DNA of 32,708 bases from UKL13-2 sp043768625 (GTDB lineage Bacteria > Pseudomonadota > Gammaproteobacteria > Burkholderiales > Usitatibacteraceae), in assembly GCA_043768625.1 (NCBI GenBank), contig JAYVKG010000050.1:1-32708 (forward strand), written 5' to 3'. The notes under the pieces were generated by a model. It was given only the letters and a program-made list of their open reading frames with translations. It did no database searches and was not told where the DNA came from. Shown piece by piece: positions 1-6,886 of the stretch; position 1 is the first letter of the stretch, and each line of letters opens with the position of its first letter. Made by a program: the position numbers and the translations under genes.

Positions 1-278
1 TTAAAGCTCTTGATATGCGAGCCGGCGATACCGGTAAGGACATCGCGAATTTTGACGTCAGCCATCAGTTCGGCTTCTTCCAGCGCCCGCTGGATGCCGG
101 TGACGGTCGCCTCGATATTGACCACCACGCCCTTTTTCAGACCTTTTGACGGGTGCTGTCCCAGGCCGAGGATTTCGAGCGCACCATCGGGCGTCACCTC
201 GGCGACGATGGCAACGATTTTGGATGTGCCAATATCCAGCGCGACCAGCAGGTTTTTGGTTTCGCGAGGCTTATTCAT
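1..278 (-). CDS. ftsA: Cell division protein FtsA, N-terminal part (truncated by window edge)
   Basis: FtsA is the actin-like ATPase that tethers FtsZ filaments to the inner membrane and recruits later division proteins. Only the first 92 codons are present. Reading from ATG at 278 the protein begins MNKPRETKNLLVALDIGTSK, which holds the phosphate-1 loop of the actin/Hsp70 fold (LDIGTSK), followed by IVAIVAEV and the GLGQHPSKGLKKGVVVNIE segment typical of FtsA. The start lies 12 nt after the ftsQ stop, the usual ftsQ-ftsA order at the end of the dcw cluster; ftsZ is expected beyond the window. The match to the FtsA N-terminus is strong. The C-terminal membrane helix cannot be seen. Confidence 0.95.
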   Translation of the reverse strand, partial: MNKPRETKNLLVALDIGTSKIVAIVAEVTPDGALEILGLGQHPSKGLKKGVVVNIEATVTGIQRALEEAELMADVKIRDVLTGIAGSHIKSF

Positions 279-290
279 ACGCTCGTTTCT

Positions 291-1103
291 TCATGATTTA
301 GGGGTGCTCTTTTTAACGGTCCTGGCGGTACTGTCGGTCGCCACCTTCACGGCCATTCCGGATTGGTAGCGCAGGTCCACCCGGGCGTTTGCCAGTTGCA
401 GTGCGGGCACCGCAGGATAGGCGTTCACAAAGCGGTTAAGGCGCTCACCCGCCTCGCTGCGACCGAGCTGCAGCGTGGTGCCGTTATCAAGCCTGATCTG
501 CCAAGCGCGCCGGGCGGATAGTGCAACTGCCGAGAGCGACCTGCCGGTCACGGCAAGCTGCGACTTGAATGCGCTGTAATTGGCCAGCACTTCTTTAGCG
601 CTGCCTTGCGGTCCGCTGAAGACCGGCAATGCCGCATCGAAATCAGCGTCGAACACTTCGCCGAAGGTGTTGACCAAAAATCCCTGTTCTCCTTCCGTCA
701 CCTGCCAGTGGGCAAACGGCCGGTGCTCTTCCACCTTTACTTCGAGGGTGGCTGGAAAGCGGCGGCGAACGTCGACACCACGTATCCAGTGGATTTGACC
801 GATGGCAGCTCTCACCTCGTTGAGATCGGTCCGCAACATGCTGCCTCTGATGCCGCCTGCAACGCGCCTGAGTTCACCGGCATCAACGTGCGCCATCTCG
901 CCGACAAATACCACTTCACGGATCGGCAACGTCGATGCGCTGTCGACTTTCGGCAGTGTCGTCATCAATAGCCACACTAAAGCAGCCGCCACCAGCATCG
1001 CCAGCAACGACACCGCGATCACTACCACCCGGTTGCGGGTGAAGTGTGCGGTTGGCTCCGGTGCATGTCGGGACCGATGTTGCGGCTGAGGTTGGCGTGC
1101 CAT
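291..1103 (-). CDS. ftsQ: Cell division protein FtsQ
   Basis: FtsQ is a bitopic inner-membrane divisome protein that bridges early (FtsA/FtsZ) and late (FtsL/B, FtsW/I) components. With ATG at 1103 the product has 270 residues: a basic cytoplasmic tail, one membrane segment at about residues 24-47, a POTRA-like region beginning with IREVVFVGEMAHVDAGEL, and the FtsQ domain with EVKVEEHRPFAHW and NTFGEVFDAD. An in-frame start at 1157 would overlap ddlB by 40 nt and adds residues not typical of the family, so I chose 1103, 14 nt after the ddlB stop. Neither start has a clear Shine-Dalgarno. It sits in the canonical ddlB-ftsQ-ftsA order. Function is assigned from fold, length and context. Confidence 0.93.
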   Translation of the reverse strand: MARQPQPQHRSRHAPEPTAHFTRNRVVVIAVSLLAMLVAAALVWLLMTTLPKVDSASTLPIREVVFVGEMAHVDAGELRRVAGGIRGSMLRTDLNEVRAAIGQIHWIRGVDVRRRFPATLEVKVEEHRPFAHWQVTEGEQGFLVNTFGEVFDADFDAALPVFSGPQGSAKEVLANYSAFKSQLAVTGRSLSAVALSARRAWQIRLDNGTTLQLGRSEAGERLNRFVNAYPAVPALQLANARVDLRYQSGMAVKVATDSTARTVKKSTPKS

Positions 1104-1117
1104 GTGGAGTGGATTGA

Positions 1118-2044
1118 TCAGCTTTTTAAAGATGCAGATTGCAATATATGCAGACATAAATCGGCATAGCTCATGCCGACCGCACGCGCGGCCATTGGCA
1201 CCAGGGAGTGGCTGGTCATGCCGGGTGAGGTATTCATTTCGAGAAAGCTGAAACGGCCGTCGGGTGCCAGCATCATGTCGGCGCGTCCCCAGCCATCACA
1301 GCCCAACACGCGAAATGCCTTCATCGTCATGGCGCGTATTTCATCCTCAACCTCGGCACGTATTCCTGCGGGACAGCGATACTTGACGAAATCGGTGAAG
1401 TACTTGTTTTGATAGTCGTAAGCGCCTTCGGGCGCATCGATGCGAATCAGCGGCAGCGCCTCAGCGCCGACCACGGAAGCCGTCAGCTCCTGCCCTGCGA
1501 TAAATTGTTCTGCAATCACCAGCGGGTCGAGCTTGAATGCGAGCGCAAATGCGGCGGGCAATTCGCTGGCCGATTTCACTTTGGTGACACCGATGCTGGA
1601 ACCTTCCCGTGCCGGCTTGACGATCAGCGGCAGTTTCAATTCGTCGACCACTTTCAGCCAGTCGCTGGTCTGGGTGAGCATCCGGTATTGCGGCGTGGGA
1701 ATGCCGGCGGCTTGCCAGATGAGTTTGGTGCGCCATTTGTCCATCGCCAGCGCCGAGCCCATTACGCCGGAGCCCGTGTAGGGGATCTTCAATGTTTCCA
1801 GCACGCCCTGCACGGTGCCATCTTCGCCGAAGCGGCCGTGCAGCGCGATGAACACCCGTTCAAATTTTTCGCGCGGCAAATCAAACAGCGCGTGCTCTGC
1901 CGGGTCGAACGCGTGCGCGTCCACGCCTTTTTCGCGCAATGCGGCAAGCACACCATTGCCGGACAGAAGCGAGATCTCGCGTTCAGCACTTGAGCCGCCC
2001 ATCAGGACGGCAACGCGCCCGAGTTTTTTTATGTCAGCGCTCAA
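1118..2044 (-). CDS. ddlB: D-alanine--D-alanine ligase (DdlB type)
   Basis: Joins two D-Ala using ATP to make the dipeptide that MurF adds to the UDP-MurNAc tripeptide; cytoplasmic. The 308-residue protein has the normal DdlB length. It opens with VAVLMGGSSAEREISLLSG (N-terminal substrate loop), then LHGRFGEDGTVQG, the ATP-grasp loop REGSSIGV, the YDYQNKY segment and the metal-binding EMNTSPGMTSHSLVP near the C-terminus. The start is TTG at 2044: no suitable ATG is near, and a GGAG lies 7 nt upstream. The 109 nt separating it from murB is one of the few real gaps in this otherwise overlapping cluster. It contains a segment resembling the one upstream of murD (see findings) but no promoter that I can defend. 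Confidence 0.96.
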   Translation of the reverse strand: MSADIKKLGRVAVLMGGSSAEREISLLSGNGVLAALREKGVDAHAFDPAEHALFDLPREKFERVFIALHGRFGEDGTVQGVLETLKIPYTGSGVMGSALAMDKWRTKLIWQAAGIPTPQYRMLTQTSDWLKVVDELKLPLIVKPAREGSSIGVTKVKSASELPAAFALAFKLDPLVIAEQFIAGQELTASVVGAEALPLIRIDAPEGAYDYQNKYFTDFVKYRCPAGIRAEVEDEIRAMTMKAFRVLGCDGWGRADMMLAPDGRFSFLEMNTSPGMTSHSLVPMAARAVGMSYADLCLHILQSASLKS

Positions 2045-2153
2045 ATTAAAACTCCAGTACCGGCGTGGCTTTCAAGGCATAAATGGCTGGAAAACCGCAC
2101 CCATGCTGGTTCTACATCAATTGATAAAGTACCGTTTCTTTGGGTCGAGAGTT

Positions 2154-3098
2154 TCACGATGACTGCCCGACAATTTTCACTTCGCGGACCAATTCCACGC
2201 CCGTGGCCGCAGTCACCGTTGACTGCATGTGGGCAATCAGGTTTTCAATATCTGCCGCCTTGGCGCCACCGGTGTTGATGATGAAATTGGCGTGCTTCAT
2301 CGACACTTGCGCGCCGCCGATACGGTGGCCTTTGAGTCCGCAGGATTCGATCAGCCGTGCCGCAAAGTCGCCCGGCGGATTGCGGAACGTTGAACCCGCA
2401 TTGGGCTTATCCAGCGGCTGCGATGCCATGCGTTTGGCGAGCAGCTGCTTGATGCGTGTTTGGGCGATGGCGGCATCGCCGGGGATGAAACGAAACCGCG
2501 CGGCGACGAACCATTCCTCGGCCTGAGCGGTATCTGCCGGCGTGTGCCGGGGTTTGGCCGCGACATGGCGATAGCCAATTTCATAGTCGGCCGCTGTGCG
2601 CGTATGCAGCATACCGTCACGATCAATCGTCATGCAGTCGACAACCTGCTGCCAGGTCTCGGTGCCGTAGCAGCCCGCATTCATGGCCAGCGCGCCGCCG
2701 ATGGTGCCGGGTACGCCGGCCAGCCATTCGGCGCCGCCGAGATGATTTTTGGCGGCAAATTTGGCGAGGTGCGGCGAGGCCACACCCGCGCCGGCGCAGA
2801 CGATGGTGGAATCAGCCGCGTCGAGCGCGATGCCGTGCAGCATTGGCGTTGTCAATATTGCGCTACCGTCAAAACCGCCATCCCTGACTAAAAGATTGCT
2901 GCCCAGACCAATAAACAAAATTGGCTGATGGCGCGGCACTGTCGGCAAAAAAGCCTGCAGGTCGGCAACATCGACCGGCTTGAAAAATTGCTTCGCGTGT
3001 CCGCCGGCGCGCCAGGAAACATGGTGCGCCATTGGCTCATCACGTTTAAGTTCGCCGCGAATCGGCGTGGCAAATTTAATAGCTTCGGCCAATTTCAT
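2154..3098 (-). CDS. murB: UDP-N-acetylenolpyruvoylglucosamine reductase
   Basis: FAD-dependent, NADPH-using reduction of UDP-GlcNAc-enolpyruvate to UDP-MurNAc, the second committed step of peptidoglycan synthesis. The 314-residue product shows the FAD-binding elements FIGLGSNLLVRDGG (about 62-75) and WLAGVPGTIGGALAMNAG (125-142), and the GSTFRNPPGDFAARLIE segment with the proton-donating serine at about S236. It continues with GHRIGGAQVSMKHANFIIN and ends ELVREVKIVG with the conserved glutamate. The compact C-terminal half resembles the shorter (type II-like) MurB form more than the 342-residue E. coli enzyme. Its ATG overlaps the murC stop as ATGA, so it is probably translationally coupled to murC. 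Confidence 0.96.
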   Translation of the reverse strand: MKLAEAIKFATPIRGELKRDEPMAHHVSWRAGGHAKQFFKPVDVADLQAFLPTVPRHQPILFIGLGSNLLVRDGGFDGSAILTTPMLHGIALDAADSTIVCAGAGVASPHLAKFAAKNHLGGAEWLAGVPGTIGGALAMNAGCYGTETWQQVVDCMTIDRDGMLHTRTAADYEIGYRHVAAKPRHTPADTAQAEEWFVAARFRFIPGDAAIAQTRIKQLLAKRMASQPLDKPNAGSTFRNPPGDFAARLIESCGLKGHRIGGAQVSMKHANFIINTGGAKAADIENLIAHMQSTVTAATGVELVREVKIVGQSS

Positions 3099-4492
3099 TC
3101 ACCACCGCCAACGCCGGCCAAACGCGGCGCGACGCCGCCCACAGAACCGGCGCCCATGGTAATCACCACGTCGCCGTCGCGAACCCGGCTCAACACGGCG
3201 TCGGCTATTTCATTCGCCGTTTCAACAAACAAGGGCTCGACTTTTCCGGCCACGCGCAACGCCCGGGCGAGCGCGCGACCGTCTGCCGCCACGATCGGCG
3301 CCTCACCGGCTGGATAGACGTCAGCCAGAATCAATTCGTCTGCCGTGGACATTACCCTGACGAAATCTTCGAACAGGTCGCGGGTTCGCGTATAGCGGTG
3401 CGGCTGAAACGCCAGCACCACGCGCCGGCCCGGAAAGGCGCCGCGTGCCGCTGCCAGTACTGCGGCCATCTCCACCGGGTGATGGCCGTAATCGTCGATC
3501 AGGGTGAACGACCCGCCGGAGGCAATCGCGATGTCGCCGTAACGCTGGAAGCGCCTTCCCACGCCGCTGAAGGTAGCCAGTCCGCGAACAATGTCGACAT
3601 CGGCGATGCCAATTTCCCGCGCAATCGCGATAGCCGACAGCGCATTCAACACATTGTGGGTGCCGGCCAGATTCAGCTCCACATCCAGCACGCTCCGATC
3701 GTTTGAATTGACAGCGGTGAATGTCATTTTGCCGTTGGACGCCAGCACGTTAACGGCCCGCAACTGCGCCTCGGCCGTCATACCGTAAGTACGCAACGGC
3801 TTGCTGAGGCGGGGCAGAATGTCGCGCACATTGGGATCATCCACACACAGCACGGCGAGTCCGTAAAACGGCAGGTGTTCCAAAAATTCCACGAACGCCG
3901 ATTTCAATTTTTCAAAATCATGCTCATAGGTATCCATGTGGTCTTGATCAATATTGGTGACGACCGCCATGATTGGCTGCAGGTAAAGAAAGGAAGCATC
4001 CGATTCGTCCGCTTCGGCCACCAAAAACTCGCCGCTGCCCAACCGTGCGTTGGTGCCGATTGAATTCAGGCGTCCACCAATCACGCAGGTTGGATCCAGC
4101 CCGGCCTCACCCAGCACATGCGCGATCAGTGAAGTGGTGGTGGTCTTGCCATGCGTGCCGGCTATTGCGATGCCCTGCTTGAAGCGCATCAATTCGGCCA
4201 GCATGATGGCGCGCGGCACCACCGGCACGCGGGCGGCCTTGGCCGCGATCACTTCGGGATTGTCCGCCTTCACCGCGCTGGAAATCACCACCACGTCGGC
4301 ACCGGCAATATTGCCTGCCGCGTGGCCGATCAACACCCTGGCCCCAAGCGACTTCAACCGCTTTACCACCGCGGAGTCGCTTAAGTCGGAACCCCCGACG
4401 GTGTAGCCCAGATTGATCAGCACTTCAGCGATGCCCGACATACCGGAGCCGCCAATGCCGATGAAATGAAGATGTTTGACTTTATGTTTCAT
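3095..4492 (-). CDS. murC: UDP-N-acetylmuramate--L-alanine ligase
   Basis: First Mur ligase: adds L-Ala to UDP-MurNAc with ATP in the cytoplasm. The 465-residue product begins MKHKVKHLHFIGIGGSGMSG, the dinucleotide-type loop that binds UDP, followed by the ATP P-loop GTHGKTTTT at 112-120, EADESDASFL, the DQDHMDTY segment, and DDYGHHPVE near the start of the C-terminal domain. The reading frame is open 19 codons further upstream, but ATG at 4492 matches the family start. Oddly, the first 35 nt of this gene are duplicated 119 bp upstream, where they open a 40-codon ORF whose TGA overlaps this ATG (ATGA). The 11-bp segment encoding part of the glycine loop can also pair with the leader (see findings). 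The stop overlaps murB. Confidence 0.97.
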   Translation of the reverse strand: MKHKVKHLHFIGIGGSGMSGIAEVLINLGYTVGGSDLSDSAVVKRLKSLGARVLIGHAAGNIAGADVVVISSAVKADNPEVIAAKAARVPVVPRAIMLAELMRFKQGIAIAGTHGKTTTTSLIAHVLGEAGLDPTCVIGGRLNSIGTNARLGSGEFLVAEADESDASFLYLQPIMAVVTNIDQDHMDTYEHDFEKLKSAFVEFLEHLPFYGLAVLCVDDPNVRDILPRLSKPLRTYGMTAEAQLRAVNVLASNGKMTFTAVNSNDRSVLDVELNLAGTHNVLNALSAIAIAREIGIADVDIVRGLATFSGVGRRFQRYGDIAIASGGSFTLIDDYGHHPVEMAAVLAAARGAFPGRRVVLAFQPHRYTRTRDLFEDFVRVMSTADELILADVYPAGEAPIVAADGRALARALRVAGKVEPLFVETANEIADAVLSRVRDGDVVITMGAGSVGGVAPRLAGVGGGE

Positions 4493-4541
4493 AACGGTCC
4501 ATTGGCATTGGCGGGCGTTTGCGCGAGCAAACGCTGCCGCC
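4449..4541 (-). promoter_or_regulatory. Two mutually exclusive RNA hairpins over the murC start
   Basis: Hairpin A (4510-4541) has a perfect 8-bp stem GCGTTTGC/GCAAACGC (4515-4522 with 4527-4534, 4-nt loop), extended by GGCGG/CCGCC (4510-4514 with 4537-4541) across a 2-nt bulge. Hairpin B pairs 4504-4514 with 4449-4459, an 11-bp perfect stem (GGCATTGGCGG in one arm) whose loop contains the murC ATG. Both need 4510-4514, so they cannot form together. The pairing is seen in the sequence; a regulatory role is inference. Confidence 0.4.
4459..4493 (-). repeat. Direct repeat copy A (authentic murC 5' end)
   Basis: This 35-nt block covers the murC start codon and first codons. It is identical, with no mismatch, to the block at 4578-4612 in the same orientation, offset by 119 bp. 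Perfect identity in an otherwise unrelated context suggests recent duplication. Confidence 0.95.
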
Positions 4542-4611
4542 CCGCGCACCGGCGAAAGCCCTGGCGTGTGTCATACGCGATGAAATGAAGATGTTTGACT
4601 TTATGTTTCAT
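4489..4611 (-). CDS. Predicted 40-aa leader ORF made by duplication of the murC 5' end
   Basis: An ORF of 40 codons sits exactly between murG and murC. It starts at ATG 4611, overlapping the murG stop (ATGA), and ends at TGA 4489-4491, overlapping the murC ATG (again ATGA). Its first 11 residues, MKHKVKHLHFI, are identical to MurC because 35 nt are directly repeated; the remaining 29 (from AYDTRQGFRR to ANANGPL) resemble nothing I recognise. Ribosomes finishing murG should enter it by coupling and then pass on to murC, so it is probably translated as a by-product. Whether the peptide has any function is unknown. It may simply preserve coupling after a small insertion or duplication. Confidence 0.5.
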   Translation of the reverse strand: MKHKVKHLHFIAYDTRQGFRRCAGRQRLLAQTPANANGPL

Positions 4612-4612
4612 A
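4578..4612 (-). repeat. Direct repeat copy B (duplicated murC 5' end next to the murG stop)
   Basis: Second identical copy of the 35-nt murC start block, directly abutting the murG stop codon. The 84 nt between the copies are not homologous to murC or murG and contain the 4510-4541 hairpin, so this is not a simple tandem duplication. An 84-bp insertion with duplication of the junction is a better description. Confidence 0.95.
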
Positions 4613-5714
4613 CTGCCAGCTCCATGCACGCACCGGCGCAGCGCTCGGTGGCATCGGGTTTACCGAGGGTGCGCGCGATCGTCGCCATTGCCAGCAACTT
4701 TTCACGGGTCATATCTTTCAGGATTGCCGCCAGCGATTGCGGGGTAGTGTCCAGCTGCCTCACCAATATCCCGGCGTTTTTGTCGGCTAAAAAATGGGCG
4801 TTGGCATCCTGTTCTTCCGCGACAAGGAATGGCAGCGGCACCAACACGCTCGCCACTCCGGCCACCGCAAGCTCGGCAACGGTAATGGCGCCCGCCCGAC
4901 ATAGCATTACATCGCACCAGGCAAGTTTGTCCGCCATATCGTCGATAAATGGCAACACCCGCGCGTCGATATTTGCGTTGCGATAGGCGGTTTGCAATGC
5001 AGCAAAATTCTTCTCGCCCGATTGGTGGATGACTTCCGGACGCGCCGTCGGCGGCATGGCGGCCAGTGCAGCGACCACCAGATCGTTGAGTGTCTTGGCA
5101 CCGAGGCTGCCGCCGACGACGAGCAGACGCAGCGGTCCGCTGCGGTTTGCAAAGCGCTTGGCCGGCGTTGCGACGTTGGCAATCGCTGCGCGCACCGGCG
5201 TACCCAGCCAGTCAACTTTTTTGGGGATCGGCAGTGACCGGGCAAGGGCATTTTTCGGCACCTGGCTAAACGACTCCGGAAACCCCACCAGCACCCGATC
5301 CGCGATCAACGCCAGCACGCGACTGGTGAGACCTGCGTGCGCACCCGGTTCGATCACCACCAGCGGTTTGCCCAGCAGTGCTGCCATCATGCCGCCGGGA
5401 AAGGCGACGTAGCCGCCCATCGACACGACGACATCAGGTTTCACCCGCCGGATGATTCGTACACATTGCCAAAACGCACGCAGCAACATCGGCGGCAAAG
5501 CGAGCCACGCGCCCACACCTTTGGCCCGCACCCCCGACATGTTGACGATTTCGATCCGGTAGCCAGCCCTGCCAACCAACCGATGCTCCATGCCGGCAGG
5601 GGTTGCCAGCCAGACAATGGTCCAACCGCGTTGCACCAACACCTCTGCAATCGCCAGGCCGGGATAAATGTGGCCGCCGGTACCTGCAGCCATGATGAGT
5701 GCGGTACGCTTCAT
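4608..5714 (-). CDS. murG: UDP-GlcNAc:lipid I N-acetylglucosaminyltransferase
   Basis: Converts lipid I to lipid II at the cytoplasmic face of the inner membrane. The 368-residue product begins MKRTALIMAAGTGGHIYPGL, holding the first glycine-rich G-loop. Later come VVVSMGGYVAFPGG, the second-domain loop LVVGGSLGAKTLND, HQSGEKN, and the UDP-GlcNAc-binding stretch CRAGAITVAELAVAG with PLPFLVAEEQDANA. Reading is open for 68 codons upstream inside ftsW, but ATG at 5714 gives the family start and overlaps the ftsW TGA as ATGA. The 3' end overlaps the leader ORF rather than murC itself, which is unusual for this cluster. Confidence 0.97.
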   Translation of the reverse strand: MKRTALIMAAGTGGHIYPGLAIAEVLVQRGWTIVWLATPAGMEHRLVGRAGYRIEIVNMSGVRAKGVGAWLALPPMLLRAFWQCVRIIRRVKPDVVVSMGGYVAFPGGMMAALLGKPLVVIEPGAHAGLTSRVLALIADRVLVGFPESFSQVPKNALARSLPIPKKVDWLGTPVRAAIANVATPAKRFANRSGPLRLLVVGGSLGAKTLNDLVVAALAAMPPTARPEVIHQSGEKNFAALQTAYRNANIDARVLPFIDDMADKLAWCDVMLCRAGAITVAELAVAGVASVLVPLPFLVAEEQDANAHFLADKNAGILVRQLDTTPQSLAAILKDMTREKLLAMATIARTLGKPDATERCAGACMELAV

Positions 5715-6886
5715 CGGTGCGCCATCTTTTCGGACGCGGCTTTGCTGACCCCTGAGCCTGCGCGATTCTCGGCGTCGATGCGCAGCAGCACCGCCACCGC
5801 GATGCAATTGACCACAATACCGGTGCCGCCGTAAGACAGGAACGGCAAGGTAAGGCCCTTGGTCGGCAACACACCCATATTGACGCCCATATTGATAAAC
5901 GCTTGCACCGACAACCACACGCCGATACCTTGCGCGACCAGCGCCGGAAAATATTTCTCGCGCATCATCGCCTCGCGGCCCACGGCAAAGGCCCGATAAA
6001 TGAGCAACACAAAGAGTGCCAGGACGACGGTGATACCGGCGAAGCCAAGTTCTTCTGCAATCACTGCCAACAGGAAATCGGTGTGCGCTTCAGGCAGATA
6101 GAAAAGTTTTTCCACGCTGCCGCCCAGCCCCACCCCAAACCATTCGCCGCGGCCAAACGCGATGAGCGAATGCGAGAGTTGATAGCCTTTGCCAAACGCG
6201 TCCGCCCATGGGTCCATGAAACCAATGATGCGTTGCAGGCGATACGGTGAGGAAATTATCAGCGCCACGAAGGCAACCAGAAGCAATACGATCAGGCCCG
6301 CAAATACCCGCCAGTTGAGGCCGCCCAAAAATAACACGGCCATCGCAATCGAGGTGACGACCACCAGCGCGCCAAAGTCAGGCTGCCGCAATAACATCGC
6401 GCCGGTAAACACCATCACCGCCAGCATCGGCAGAAATCCCTTCTTGAAATCGTGCATGAACGCGGCTTTGCGCACGGTGTAATCCGCCGCGTACAACACC
6501 ACAAAAAATTTCATCAGTTCGGATGGCTGCATCGTCATGAAACCCAGCGAAATCCAGCGCCGCGAGCCGTTCACTTCGCGGCCGATGCCCGGAATCAGCA
6601 CCAGCGCCAGCAGCAATCCACCGGCGATAAACAGGGGCAGCGCCAGCCGCTGCCAAAGCGCCACCGGTATCTGGAAAGCAATAATCGCGGCCACCAGGCC
6701 GAGCACCAGATAAATCGCGTGACGCATCAGAAAGTAATGCATGCGATAGCCCGTCATCTTCTCCGCCTCGGACATGGCAATCGAGGAGGAATAGACCATC
6801 ACCAGGCCGAGCGACAACAGCAATACGACGCTCCAGAACAAGGTGATGTCGAGCTCTGCGCGCGGCGTGGTCGGGCTATAAAGCAA
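5711..6886 (-). CDS. ftsW: Septal peptidoglycan glycosyltransferase FtsW (SEDS family)
   Basis: FtsW is the polytopic SEDS glycosyltransferase that polymerises lipid II at the septum with its partner FtsI. About ten hydrophobic segments are visible. Family signatures are VMVYSSSIAMSE after TM1, GSRRWISLGFMTMQPSEL, YQLSHSLIAFGRGEWFG, the LPEAHTDFLLAVIAEELG loop and GLTLPFLSYGGT near the end. The start is best placed at TTG 6886: GGAGG at 6893-6897 lies 6 nt upstream. The next in-frame start (TTG 6922) has no such site and would overlap murD by 47 nt instead of 11. Product 391 residues. Its TGA overlaps the murG ATG. Confidence 0.96.
   Translation of the reverse strand: MLYSPTTPRAELDITLFWSVVLLLSLGLVMVYSSSIAMSEAEKMTGYRMHYFLMRHAIYLVLGLVAAIIAFQIPVALWQRLALPLFIAGGLLLALVLIPGIGREVNGSRRWISLGFMTMQPSELMKFFVVLYAADYTVRKAAFMHDFKKGFLPMLAVMVFTGAMLLRQPDFGALVVVTSIAMAVLFLGGLNWRVFAGLIVLLLVAFVALIISSPYRLQRIIGFMDPWADAFGKGYQLSHSLIAFGRGEWFGVGLGGSVEKLFYLPEAHTDFLLAVIAEELGFAGITVVLALFVLLIYRAFAVGREAMMREKYFPALVAQGIGVWLSVQAFINMGVNMGVLPTKGLTLPFLSYGGTGIVVNCIAVAVLLRIDAENRAGSGVSKAASEKMAHR

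Noticed and set aside
1409..1993. 194-codon plus-strand ORF opposite ddlB
   Set aside because: Antisense shadow of a well-recognised gene; no ribosome site or family likeness, and high-GC codon bias produces such frames.
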